Shown in pieces: positions 55,066 through 63,999 of a stretch of 64,000 nucleotides of DNA (its first letter is position 1; each line of letters starts with the position of its first letter). The stretch comes from Winogradskyella sediminis (GTDB taxonomy: Bacteria > Bacteroidota > Bacteroidia > Flavobacteriales > Flavobacteriaceae): the NCBI RefSeq assembly GCF_003387355.1, contig NZ_QUNH01000002.1, positions 413,606 to 477,605 of the forward strand, given 5' to 3'. The translations under genes and the position numbers were made by a program. Below the pieces are notes generated by a model. That model had not been told where the DNA came from and searched no databases. It saw nothing but the letters and a program-made list of their open reading frames with translations.

Positions 55066-55836
55066 TTAGGATTTACGACGTATAGACGTTACAAAATCGT
55101 CAATATGTTCTGTACCTTTTTCAGTTAAGTGTTTAATAAAAGCACTTCCTATAATTGCACCTTTGCTATAGCGCGTAGCTTGTGTAAAGGTTTCGTGATT
55201 AGAAATGCCAAATCCTATTATTTGAGGATTCTTTAAAGACATATCTGCAATGCGCTTAAAATATGAGGTTTGCTCATCGCCAAAGCCAGAGCTACTTCCT
55301 GTAACACTCGCTGAACTAACCATATAAATAAATCCATTTGATACCGAATCTATATAGCGAATGCGCTCTTCTGAGGTTTGAGGTGTAATTAAAAAGACAT
55401 TAATTAAGCCATATTTTTCGAACGTTGATTTGTATTCGGAATGATAGACATCTACTGGTAAATCTGGTATTATAAGACCATCAATTCCAATTTCTTGGCA
55501 TTTTTTGCAAAAAGCCTCCACACCATATTGCAACATTGGGTTAAAATAACCCATTATAATCAAAGGAATGGAAACCGTTTTTCTAATATCTTTTAATTGC
55601 TCAAATAACAGCGCGCTCGTCATGCCGTTTTGCAATGCCTTTGTAGAACTTGCTTGTATAGTTGGGCCGTCAGCAAGAGGATCACTAAACGGTAAGCCAA
55701 TCTCTAATAGGTCTACACCACTTTTTTCAAGATTTTCAATAATACTTACGGTATCATTAATGTTAGGATAGCCTGCAGTAAAATATATAGATAAAAGCTT
55801 ATGGTCTTCGTTTAATTTTTGGTTTATTCTGTTCAA
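55066..55836 (-). CDS. trpA: Tryptophan synthase alpha subunit
   Basis: Cleaves indole-3-glycerol phosphate to indole and glyceraldehyde 3-phosphate, feeding indole to the beta subunit. 256 residues, normal. LLEIGLPFSDPLADGPTIQ (about 43-61) holds the catalytic Glu and Asp. IPLIIMGYFNPMLQYG, GLIIPDLPVD, and the phosphate-binding GFGISNHE and GAIIGSAFI are present. It starts with TTG (55834-55836); an in-frame stop lies two codons upstream. Unusually, trpB and the rest of the pathway are not adjacent: 283 bp upstream a divergent unrelated gene begins. Confidence 0.96.
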   Translation of the reverse strand: MNRINQKLNEDHKLLSIYFTAGYPNINDTVSIIENLEKSGVDLLEIGLPFSDPLADGPTIQASSTKALQNGMTSALLFEQLKDIRKTVSIPLIIMGYFNPMLQYGVEAFCKKCQEIGIDGLIIPDLPVDVYHSEYKSTFEKYGLINVFLITPQTSEERIRYIDSVSNGFIYMVSSASVTGSSSGFGDEQTSYFKRIADMSLKNPQIIGFGISNHETFTQATRYSKGAIIGSAFIKHLTEKGTEHIDDFVTSIRRKS

Positions 55837-56119
55837 AATTTATGTTTTATTAATCTGAATAATGATCAGGATTCTAAGTACTAAATAAGCAGCCAATTTA
55901 CAGAAAAACTGAGAGATTATAAGCATTCGTAGCAACATTATCACTTATTGATGTTATCTTCTATAGAATACCAATGTGTATCTTAAGGGTGTGTGTCTTA
56001 AACACCACGTGGTATATTTAATAACTCCGTGCATAATTATAAACAAATTCTATCGTTATAGATTTGGTATTGAATTATATTTGTAACAATATACAATCAT
56101 CCATAAAAACACTTATCAA
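55837..56119. other. Divergent intergenic region between trpA and the TPR gene
   Basis: 283 bp without a supported gene. It holds a perfect 10-bp palindrome ACCACGTGGT (56004-56013) inside a larger imperfect structure (GGTGT/ACACC just before it), and a -7 element for the rightward gene. No promoter element for trpA was found. Confidence 0.5.
56076..56083 (+). promoter_or_regulatory. -7 element for the TPR gene
   Basis: TATATTTG matches TAnnTTTG, 36 bp before the ATG; a second match TAGATTTG lies at 56059-56066. TTG at -33 is not clear for either. Confidence 0.5.
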
Positions 56120-59100
56120 ATGATGTGCATCAAAAAACAGTTAATCATCGTTTTTCTTATTATATCTTCAGTTGGTATGGCGCAAAAATCAGCGATTTAT
56201 ACTAGTGATTTGCAAGACTATCAAAAGGCGTTAACTTTATACAATAATAAACAATTTAAAGCCGCACAGGCGTTATTCGACGATGTAAAGTCTACAACAA
56301 ATGATGCTACAATAGAATCGGATTGTGCCTATTATATTGCGAATTGTGCCGTAAGGCTAAATCAGAACAATGCTGATAACCTTATTACTGAGTTTGTGGA
56401 GGACTATCCCACAAGTACTAAAAAAAATACAGCGTTTTTAGATGTCGCAGATTATTATTTTAATAACGGAAAATATGCCTATGCGCGCAAATGGTACGAT
56501 AAAGTAGATGAACGTAATATGGCTTTAGCCGAAAAGGAGCGTTTTAACTTTAATTATGGTTATGCCTTGTATTCTACAAAAGATGAAAAGAAAGCGACAA
56601 AATATTTAAATCGGGTTGTAAATTCTAAAGAGTACGGTTCTCAGGCTAAATATTATATTGGCTTTATGGCGTATCAAGGTGATGATTATGATACGGCAAA
56701 TGAGTATTTTGATCAAGTTAGCGATAACGAAAAATATAAGGAAAAGTTATCGTATTATCAGGCAGACTTAAATTTTAAACTCGGAAAATTTGAAAAAGCG
56801 ATAGAATTAGCCGAAGCCCAATTACCAAAAAGCACGGCAGCAGAGCAGTCTGAATTATCAAAAATTATTGGCGAAAGCTATTTTAATCTCGGAAAATATG
56901 CTGAAGCAATTCCGTATTTAAAAGCTTATAAAGGCAAAAAACGCAAATGGAATAATACGGACTATTACCAATTGGGTTATGCACATTATAAGCAAAATGA
57001 TTTTGAAAGTGCCATTTCAGAATTCAACAAAATAATTGGAGGAAACAATGCTGTGGCACAAAATGCGTATTACCATTTGGGTGAGAGTTATATTAACTTA
57101 GATAAAAAACAAGAAGCTTTAAATGCTTTTAGAAATGCGTCTCAGATGGAGTTTGATTTAAAAATTCAAGAAGATGCTTGGTTAAACTATGCAAAGATTA
57201 GTTACGATATTGGAAACCCATACCAATCCGTGCCACAAGTTCTAACCGGTTATTTAGAGCAATACCCTAATACCAATTATAAAGATGAAATTGAGACCTT
57301 GCTAATCGATTCTTATATAACTTCAAAAAATTATAAGGAGGCGTTAGAGTTATTAAAGGGCAAAAATAGTTTTGAGAACAAAGCAGCTTATCAAAAAGTC
57401 GCCTTTTTTAGAGCTGTAGAGTTTTATAATGAAAATAAATATAATGAAGCTTTATCACTTTTTAAAGGCTCTTTAAAGGAACCTATAGATCCTGTTTTTG
57501 TGGCAAAAGCGACATTTTGGAAAGCTGAAACCGAATATAATTTATCTAATTATAATGATGCTTTAATTGGTTTTAAACAGTTTAATGGGTTTAGTGAATC
57601 TTCAGGGTTATCAGAAAATGAAAACCTAAACTATAACTTAGCCTACACTTATTTTAAGTTGAAAGACTATACCAATGCGTCGCTCTATTTTGAAAAGTTT
57701 ATTTCTCAAAAACCTAACGACAAGTTGCGCCAAAATGATGCCTATTTAAGATTGGCTGATGGATATTTTGTATCGAGTAATTATAATGATGCCATTGAGG
57801 CTTATAATAAAGCGATTCAGATTAATGAAATTGAAACCGATTATGCTGCATTTCAAAAAGCGATGAGTCAAGGGTATTTAGGAAAAGGTTCTGAAAAAAT
57901 AGCTGAATTAAAATCGTTTATCAATACCTATCCAAAATCAGCATTACGCGATGATGCGATGTACGAATTGGCAAATTCATATGTAAAATCTAATGATACG
58001 GACAAAGCCATGCAAATGTACGATCGTTTAAATTCTGAATATAAAGCGAGTGCATTTACGTCTAAAGCCTTGTTGCGACAAGGATTGGTATACTACAATG
58101 ACAATGATAATACACGTGCCTTAACAAAGTTTAAAAAAGTAGCAACAGATTTTCCTGGTTCTGGTGAAGCTGTGCAAGCGGTTTCAACAGTACGCTTAAT
58201 TTATATCGATCTAGGTCGTGTTGAAGAATACGCAAATTGGGTACGAACGTTAGATTATGTTGAAGTTTCGGATGTAGAATTAGACAACACCACCTATTTG
58301 GCTGCAGAAAAACCATATTTAGATAACGAAACGGATAAAGCGATTCGTCAATTTAATAAATATTTAAATCAGTTTCCTAATGGTATTCACAGTTTAAAAG
58401 CACATTTCTATGTGGCGCAATTGTACTACAAGAAGGACTTATACGATAATGCTCTGCCGCATTATAAGGCTGTTGTTGAGTCACCAAAATCTGAATACAC
58501 AGAACAAGCTGTAGTAAAGCTTAGTGAAATTTACTTGAGTAATTCTAATTGGGAAAAAGCCGTTCCGGTATTACAACGATTAGAAATTGAAGCCGATTAT
58601 CCGCAGAATGTCATCTATGCACAATCTAATTTAATGAATGCCTATTACCAAACGGAAGATTACGTTAAGGCAGAAAGCTATGCTGAAAAAGTATTAAGCA
58701 ATGCAAAATTAGATAACAAAGTAAAAAGTGATGCAAAATTGACCATTGCACGTTCTGCTATTAAAACAGGAAACGAATCGAAAGCAAAAACCGCCTATGA
58801 GGAGGTTGAAAAAATTGCCACAGGAAGTGTTGCTGCTGAAGCTTTATTTTACAATGGCTACTTTAAAAATAAAGAAGGAGCGTATGAAGTTTCAAATGAA
58901 ACTATTCAAAAATTAGTTAAGGATTACGGAAGTTATAAGCTCTATAGTGCCAAAGGTCTAGTGGTTATGGCTAAGAATTTTTATGCCTTAGGCGATGCGT
59001 TTCAAGCCACATATATATTAGAAAGTGTGATAAGCAACTTTCCAGATTTTACAGAGGTTGTAAATGAGGCAAAACAAGAATTAAGCAAAATAAAAGCAGA

Positions 59101-59143
59101 GGAAGCAAAAACAAATTCATCAATCGAAACAGACGACAATTAG
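56120..59143 (+). CDS. Large secreted TPR protein
   Basis: 1007 residues (a second ATG directly follows the first). Signal peptide about 1-23 (ends GMAQ). Practically the entire mature protein is TPR/Sel1-like helical repeats: recognisable units include AYYIANCAVRLNQ, KYYIGFMAYQGDDYDTANEYFDQV, YYQLGYAHYKQNDFESAISEFNKI, AYYHLGESYINLDKKQEALNAF, with YbgF-type outer-membrane-assembly repeats near 600-720. Probably a periplasmic or outer-membrane-associated scaffold. The barrel gene follows 57 bp downstream on the same strand, so a physical partnership is likely. No enzymatic motif. Confidence 0.9.
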   Translation: MMCIKKQLIIVFLIISSVGMAQKSAIYTSDLQDYQKALTLYNNKQFKAAQALFDDVKSTTNDATIESDCAYYIANCAVRLNQNNADNLITEFVEDYPTSTKKNTAFLDVADYYFNNGKYAYARKWYDKVDERNMALAEKERFNFNYGYALYSTKDEKKATKYLNRVVNSKEYGSQAKYYIGFMAYQGDDYDTANEYFDQVSDNEKYKEKLSYYQADLNFKLGKFEKAIELAEAQLPKSTAAEQSELSKIIGESYFNLGKYAEAIPYLKAYKGKKRKWNNTDYYQLGYAHYKQNDFESAISEFNKIIGGNNAVAQNAYYHLGESYINLDKKQEALNAFRNASQMEFDLKIQEDAWLNYAKISYDIGNPYQSVPQVLTGYLEQYPNTNYKDEIETLLIDSYITSKNYKEALELLKGKNSFENKAAYQKVAFFRAVEFYNENKYNEALSLFKGSLKEPIDPVFVAKATFWKAETEYNLSNYNDALIGFKQFNGFSESSGLSENENLNYNLAYTYFKLKDYTNASLYFEKFISQKPNDKLRQNDAYLRLADGYFVSSNYNDAIEAYNKAIQINEIETDYAAFQKAMSQGYLGKGSEKIAELKSFINTYPKSALRDDAMYELANSYVKSNDTDKAMQMYDRLNSEYKASAFTSKALLRQGLVYYNDNDNTRALTKFKKVATDFPGSGEAVQAVSTVRLIYIDLGRVEEYANWVRTLDYVEVSDVELDNTTYLAAEKPYLDNETDKAIRQFNKYLNQFPNGIHSLKAHFYVAQLYYKKDLYDNALPHYKAVVESPKSEYTEQAVVKLSEIYLSNSNWEKAVPVLQRLEIEADYPQNVIYAQSNLMNAYYQTEDYVKAESYAEKVLSNAKLDNKVKSDAKLTIARSAIKTGNESKAKTAYEEVEKIATGSVAAEALFYNGYFKNKEGAYEVSNETIQKLVKDYGSYKLYSAKGLVVMAKNFYALGDAFQATYILESVISNFPDFTEVVNEAKQELSKIKAEEAKTNSSIETDDN

Positions 59144-59158
59144 TGCTAGATAGACATA

Positions 59159-59183
59159 TGTCACACTGAGCGCAGTCGAAGTG
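59159..59183. repeat. Dispersed repeat copy (TGAGCGCAGTCGAAG type)
   Basis: A 25-bp GC-richer block in an AT-rich 57-bp gap. Core TGAGCGCAGTCGAAG, with outer arms CACT/AGTG able to pair. This core is widely encountered as a dispersed intergenic repeat in bacterial genomes. It lies 18 bp before the barrel gene's ATG. Confidence 0.65.
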
Positions 59184-59200
59184 CAATCAAATAAATACAC

Positions 59201-60925
59201 ATGAAAATTAAACATATAATTTTAGCAATTTTCACTTTAAGTTTAACTTTTAGTCATGCTCAAGAAAAAGACACTATAGCAAACCAAACTGTTAACGTTA
59301 TAAAACCATATACACCAACAATTTCGGATGCTTTTAAAATTAAGGACAATCCAAAGTTGAGTGATTCAAATGCGGTAAAGAAGAAGGAGATTAAGTATAA
59401 TATTTTTTCAATTCCTGTAGCCTCAACCTTTACACCAGCAAAAGGAAAGGCAGCAACGGTAGAGAGAGCTAAAGCTGTAAAATTATACGACAATTATGCC
59501 TCTTTGGGAATTGGCTCTTACACCACTATTTTGGGCGAAGTGTACCTTAATCATGAATTAAGTAGAGACGAAAATATTGGAGGTTATTTTAGTCACCACT
59601 CGTCGCAAGGTGGCATCGATGATGTAGTATTAGATGATAATTTTTCTAAGACCAAATTAAATGCCTATTACAAAAAAAGCGACAGAGATTATACATGGCA
59701 AGTTGATGGTGGATTTAATTTACAAACCTACAATTGGTACGGTGTGCCACTAGAATATTATGAGGCAAATGACTTAGATGGTATGGATGCAGGCCAAACG
59801 TACAACGACCTTTACTTTGGTGGTAAAATTGATTTTGAAGATGCCATTGTAAAAGATGCAAGTCTGCGTTTTAGACGTTTTGGTGATAATCACGATTCTG
59901 CCGAAAATAGATTAGTGGCTAAATCTAGTGTAGATGTACCTGTGCAAGGAGAGCTTATTAATGCTGAAGTATCCATCGATTACTTAGGTGGTTCTTTCGA
60001 TAGAGATTTAGAAAATATAAGTGAAATTAATTATGGAAATGTATCATTAGGTTTGGCGCCTTCGTACCAAATGCATCAAGAGGATTTAACATTAGACTTA
60101 GGTGTGAAGTTTGTATATTTTAATGATACAGAGTATAGTGATAGTAAATTTTTTATATATCCAAATATTGAGGCGTCTTACCGTTTGGTTGATGAAATAT
60201 TAATTGCTTATGGTGGACTTAAAGGAGATTTAATTCAGAATTCTTATTACGATTTTGCAAATGAAAATCCGTTTGTATCACCTTCGTTATTTATTACTCC
60301 AACCGATCAGCAGTATAAAACTTTTGTAGGTGTAAAAGGAAAACTGACAAATAGTATCGGGTATAACTTAAAAGCGAACTATACTTCAGAAAAGAATAAA
60401 GCCATGTATACATCTAATCCGGCTTCAAATGATCCATTAACAGAATATCAGTTTGGAAATTCGTTCAATGTAGCTTACGATGATGTGACCACCTTTTCAA
60501 TAGCAGGTGAATTAAATGTGGACTTTAATAGAAACTTTACTTTAGGTGTAAAAGGTGAATTTTTTACATATAGTACAGATAATCAATCTGAAGCTTGGAA
60601 TATGCCAGACCTCACAGCATCTTTATTTATGGATTATCAGATTTCGGAGAAATGGTTTGCTGGTTCTAGTATCTTCTTTGTAGGAGAACGTAAAGATCAA
60701 AGCATGTATGTTGATGAACTAAACGAATTAAATAATACAGTTACAACAGTCTCTTTAGACAGTTATTTTGATATCAATGCACATGTAGGTTATAAGATAA
60801 ACGATCAATTGTCTGTTTTTGCTAAAGCCAACAATATTGCGAGTCAGAATTATGAGCGTTGGTTAAACTTTCCGGTGCAAGGATTACAAGTTTTAGCAGG
60901 TGCAACTTATCAATTCGATTTTTAA
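59201..60925 (+). CDS. TonB-receptor-like outer membrane barrel lacking a plug
   Basis: 574 residues with a signal peptide (about 1-20, ending SHAQ). An unusual ~75-residue N-terminal region (VNVIKPYTPTISDAFKIKDNP, then KKKEIKYNIFSIPVASTFTP) is followed by barrel strands from about 95 onward, ending LQVLAGATYQFDF with a C-terminal Phe. There is no recognisable plug domain or carboxypeptidase-like front domain, so it is not a standard TonB-dependent transporter although it resembles that barrel. Pairing with the 1007-residue TPR protein suggests a joint outer-membrane complex. A terminator lies 88 bp downstream. Confidence 0.85.
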   Translation: MKIKHIILAIFTLSLTFSHAQEKDTIANQTVNVIKPYTPTISDAFKIKDNPKLSDSNAVKKKEIKYNIFSIPVASTFTPAKGKAATVERAKAVKLYDNYASLGIGSYTTILGEVYLNHELSRDENIGGYFSHHSSQGGIDDVVLDDNFSKTKLNAYYKKSDRDYTWQVDGGFNLQTYNWYGVPLEYYEANDLDGMDAGQTYNDLYFGGKIDFEDAIVKDASLRFRRFGDNHDSAENRLVAKSSVDVPVQGELINAEVSIDYLGGSFDRDLENISEINYGNVSLGLAPSYQMHQEDLTLDLGVKFVYFNDTEYSDSKFFIYPNIEASYRLVDEILIAYGGLKGDLIQNSYYDFANENPFVSPSLFITPTDQQYKTFVGVKGKLTNSIGYNLKANYTSEKNKAMYTSNPASNDPLTEYQFGNSFNVAYDDVTTFSIAGELNVDFNRNFTLGVKGEFFTYSTDNQSEAWNMPDLTASLFMDYQISEKWFAGSSIFFVGERKDQSMYVDELNELNNTVTTVSLDSYFDINAHVGYKINDQLSVFAKANNIASQNYERWLNFPVQGLQVLAGATYQFDF

Positions 60926-60934
60926 GAAACAACC

Positions 60935-61003
60935 ACCACGGACTTTGTAAGTATATCGGCTAAGTACAACAAAGTAGCTAGTAAAATTATAGACAAAGTC
61001 TGG
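60935..61003. repeat. Inverted-repeat intergenic element
   Basis: GACTTTGT (60941-60948) and ACAAAGTC (60993-61000) form an 8-bp inverted repeat enclosing a ~44-nt segment with further short inverted parts. It starts with ACCACGGACT, a 10-mer that also occurs at 50,201-50,210. It looks like a small mobile-type or decayed repeat element. Confidence 0.45.
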
Positions 61004-61012
61004 TAATAACAG

Positions 61013-61048
61013 AAAAGCGTTCCATTTCGGAGCGCTTTTCTTATTTTT
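61013..61048 (+). terminator. Rho-independent terminator after the barrel gene
   Basis: Stem AAAAGCGTTCC/GGAGCGCTTTT (11 bp, one G-U) with a 5-nt loop, followed by CTTATTTTTA. Confidence 0.9.
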
Positions 61049-61072
61049 ACGTATTACTAAACCTAACAACTC

Positions 61073-62737
61073 ATGAAATCTCAGTCTTACAAACAAACGT
61101 TTATAAATATTCTAAAAAAAAGTAGACAAACCGTTTTATTATGCACTATTTGTGTTTTATGCGCATGTGAAAAGGAAAAACAGCAAGCGGACCTAATAGT
61201 TACTAATGCCAATATCTACACTGTAGATGAAGCATTCAGTAAAGCAGAATCATTTGTAGTAAAAGACGGAAAGATTATTGCAGTCGGCACAACGTCTGAA
61301 ATTAGTGAAACATATAAAGCCAATGATACTTTAAACGCAGAAGGCCAAACTATTGTGCCAGGATTTATAGATGCACATTGTCACTTTTTAGGTTTAGGAC
61401 TTAATCAACAAGCTGTAAATTTGGTAGGTACTAAGAGTTTTGAAGATATGGTAAAACGCGTTTTAAACTTTCAGAATGAAAATAACAAGGAGTTTATTTA
61501 CGGTGGAGGTTGGGATCAGAATGATTGGGAAGACAAAGCGTATCCAAACAAACGTTTATTAGATAAATTATATCCTGAAACACCCATCGTATTATTGCGT
61601 ATCGATGGTCATGCTTTATTAGCAAATCAAGCCGCTTTAGACTTAGGGAATGTCACTGTAAATTCAAAAATAGAAGGAGGAGAAGTGCTTGTGGAAAATG
61701 GAGAACTCACAGGTATATTAATAGATAATGCAGAATCCTTGGTGATGAATCATTGGCCAAATCCTAATAGAAACGAAATGGTCAATGCCTTGCTAGAAGC
61801 ACAAAAAATTTGTTTTGACTTGGGATTAACAACGGTAGATGATGCAGGATTAGATAAAGAAACAATTAAAATTATAGACAGTCTTCAAGTAGCTGGAGAT
61901 TTAAAAATGCGTATTTATGCTATGGTTTCTGCTTCTGAGTCTAATTTAGATCACTTTTTAGATAAAGGAATCACAAAAACAGAACGTTTAAATGTTCGTT
62001 CTTTTAAGTTCTATGCGGACGGTGCCTTAGGATCTCGAGGCGCAATGCTCAAAGTTCCTTATAGTGATAAACCAGGTCATTTAGGATTAATGGTTACAGA
62101 TTTAGAAACTTTAAAAACTTCTGCAGAACGAATTGCAGATACAGAATTTCAAATGAATACGCATGCTATCGGTGATTCAGCAAATAAAGCTGTTTTAGAG
62201 ACATATACTAAAGTTCTTAAAGGAAAAGAAAATAAACGTTGGCGCGTGGAACATGCACAAATTGTATCTCAACAAGATTTTGAAATGTATAAAAACATAA
62301 TGCCTTCAATTCAACCGACACATGCCACTAGCGATATGTATTGGGCAGAAGAAAGAATTGGAGAAGAACGGTTAAAAGGAGCTTATGCCAACAAACAGTT
62401 GTTAGATGCTTACGGTAAAGTGGCATTAGGAACAGATTTTCCGGTAGAGCAGGTGAGTCCCTTCTTAACGTTTTATGCGGCTGTAGCAAGGCAAGATTTA
62501 AAAGGGTTTCCTATAGGTGGTTTTCAAATAGAAAACGGATTAAGTAGAGAAGAAACCTTAAAAGGAATGACCATTTGGGCTGCTTACTCTAATTTTGAAG
62601 AGCACGAAAAAGGAAGTATCGAAGTTGGTAAATTTGCAGATTTTATTGTGTTAGATAAGGATATAATGTCTGTTCCAGTTGCTGAGATTCCAGAGATTAA
62701 AGTGGTGAAAACAGTTGTGGGTGGCGAAATTCAATAA
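61073..62737 (+). CDS. Amidohydrolase lipoprotein (YtcJ-like)
   Basis: 554 residues. Lipoprotein signal with lipobox CVLCAC (Cys ~32), so it is anchored in a membrane of the cell envelope. Amidohydrolase family 3 layout: DLIVTNANIYTVDEAFSKAE, GFIDAHCHFLGLG with the metal-binding HxH (about 100-102), NTHAIGD, WRVEHAQI and the C-terminal ALGTDFPVEQVSPF with a catalytic-type Asp. YtcJ relatives hydrolyse amide or formamide bonds on exogenous small molecules; the substrate is not predictable here. The secreted protein gene follows by 9 bp. Confidence 0.93.
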   Translation: MKSQSYKQTFINILKKSRQTVLLCTICVLCACEKEKQQADLIVTNANIYTVDEAFSKAESFVVKDGKIIAVGTTSEISETYKANDTLNAEGQTIVPGFIDAHCHFLGLGLNQQAVNLVGTKSFEDMVKRVLNFQNENNKEFIYGGGWDQNDWEDKAYPNKRLLDKLYPETPIVLLRIDGHALLANQAALDLGNVTVNSKIEGGEVLVENGELTGILIDNAESLVMNHWPNPNRNEMVNALLEAQKICFDLGLTTVDDAGLDKETIKIIDSLQVAGDLKMRIYAMVSASESNLDHFLDKGITKTERLNVRSFKFYADGALGSRGAMLKVPYSDKPGHLGLMVTDLETLKTSAERIADTEFQMNTHAIGDSANKAVLETYTKVLKGKENKRWRVEHAQIVSQQDFEMYKNIMPSIQPTHATSDMYWAEERIGEERLKGAYANKQLLDAYGKVALGTDFPVEQVSPFLTFYAAVARQDLKGFPIGGFQIENGLSREETLKGMTIWAAYSNFEEHEKGSIEVGKFADFIVLDKDIMSVPVAEIPEIKVVKTVVGGEIQ

Positions 62738-62746
62738 GTTATAATT

Positions 62747-63424
62747 ATGATTGTAAAAGCGATTTATTTTTCTGTGATTTTTGTGTTTTGTTCAAATTTT
62801 ATGTTTGCACAATACGGCTGGACGGAAGCCGAAGTATTCTTAAAAAACGATGAGGTATTAAAAGGCCTCGCATCTATACCTATGATGTATGGTACTGTAA
62901 ATCTAAAAAAAGAACAACTAAAGTTTAAGGCTGACAAAAAATCTAAAAAATCTAAATATAAGCCCGAAGACATTGATAGTATAATTTTTACTGTTACTTA
63001 TAAAGAACGTATTGATGGTAAACGTGTAGAGAAAACACGTATTGAAACCTACATTCCTATCTATCTCAATAAAAAGCAAAGCAAAATGGGTTTTGCTGAA
63101 ATATTAGTCGATGGTGAATTAAAGTTGGTAGGGCGCACAATAATGGTACAGTCAGGAGGTAGTTGGACGCCTGCAACTGGTGCTCCCAATAGTGTTCCGG
63201 TTTATATTCCTGGTTATATGGGTGTCCATAACCAAGTGATGATATTACGACCTGGTACAACTCCAGAAATCTTTAACCATGTAAGTCTAACCAAATCCTT
63301 TAGAAAAAGAGCTATGGAGTATTTTAGCGATTGTCCGGCACTTCAAACTAAAATTGAAACCAAGGAATTTAAGAAAGTCGATTTGCAAGCTATTGTAAGA
63401 TTTTACAACGCTAATTGTAATTAG
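62747..63424 (+). CDS. Secreted protein of unknown function
   Basis: 225 residues with a signal peptide (about 1-22, ending MFAQ). The mature part is Lys-rich and beta-like: TEAEVFLKNDEVLKGLAS, KADKKSKKSKYKPEDIDSIIF, IETYIPIYL, ALQTKIETKEFKKVDLQAIVRFYNANCN in short pieces. Two Cys near the C-terminus (DCPAL, NANCN). The LKGxA...L-x-D-I-D-S-I-x-F layout resembles small flavobacterial proteins that describe a substrate-dependent envelope response, but I cannot assign a family. The stop overlaps the convergent methyltransferase stop by 4 bp. Confidence 0.8.
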   Translation: MIVKAIYFSVIFVFCSNFMFAQYGWTEAEVFLKNDEVLKGLASIPMMYGTVNLKKEQLKFKADKKSKKSKYKPEDIDSIIFTVTYKERIDGKRVEKTRIETYIPIYLNKKQSKMGFAEILVDGELKLVGRTIMVQSGGSWTPATGAPNSVPVYIPGYMGVHNQVMILRPGTTPEIFNHVSLTKSFRKRAMEYFSDCPALQTKIETKEFKKVDLQAIVRFYNANCN

Positions 63425-63999
63425 TAAAGTTTTGCTAAATAGTCAAAATGGGCACCATCCATAATCTTTTCACACTTTAAACCAACGGTTAAACAGGCTG
63501 TTTTTAACGTTTCAAAATCGAGATACAACCATTTCATAGGTGTTTCTTTTTCCCCTTTATAAGACAAAAAATAATCTAGTTCACCAGGATAACCTTGATT
63601 AAGATCTAACCACATACCACCATCCTCATCTTCGTACATATATGAAATATCTGAAGAGTCAATGAGAATTTGCCCTTCTGATTTTAATAACGATTTTAAA
63701 TGTTTTAAATATGTTGAAACTTGAGATAGCTCTTGAAAAATTCCCGTACCATTCATTAATAATAGAATGGTATCAAACGTTTCTGTCTCTTCTAAAAGTG
63801 GTATGCGTTTAACATTGATAATACCACGCTTTAGGGCCACTTCAATGGCTCCTTTAGAGTTGTCAATGGCTTTTACATTTAGGCCTTTTTCTTGTAACCA
63901 AAGCGCATGGCTTGCTGCACCACAGCCTACATCTAAAATATGGCCTTTAGATAATTGAAGTGCCTTTTGTTCTAATTTAGGCATTTCAGTATACTTTCT
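63421..63999 (-). CDS. Class I SAM-dependent methyltransferase (start outside window)
   Basis: At least 192 residues. An ATG at 63984 exists, but the frame stays open through the right edge (RKYTE before MPKLEQ), and relatives have a longer N-terminus, so the gene is probably truncated by the window. Rossmann motif I is GHILDVGCGAASHALWLQ, followed by KAIDNSKGAIEVA and DTILLLMNGTGIFQEL, the SAM-binding pattern of small-molecule or protein methyltransferases. The rest (GGMWLDLNQGYPGELDYFLSY) is less conserved and would set substrate choice. Substrate unknown. Confidence 0.88.
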   Translation of the reverse strand, partial: RKYTEMPKLEQKALQLSKGHILDVGCGAASHALWLQEKGLNVKAIDNSKGAIEVALKRGIINVKRIPLLEETETFDTILLLMNGTGIFQELSQVSTYLKHLKSLLKSEGQILIDSSDISYMYEDEDGGMWLDLNQGYPGELDYFLSYKGEKETPMKWLYLDFETLKTACLTVGLKCEKIMDGAHFDYLAKLY

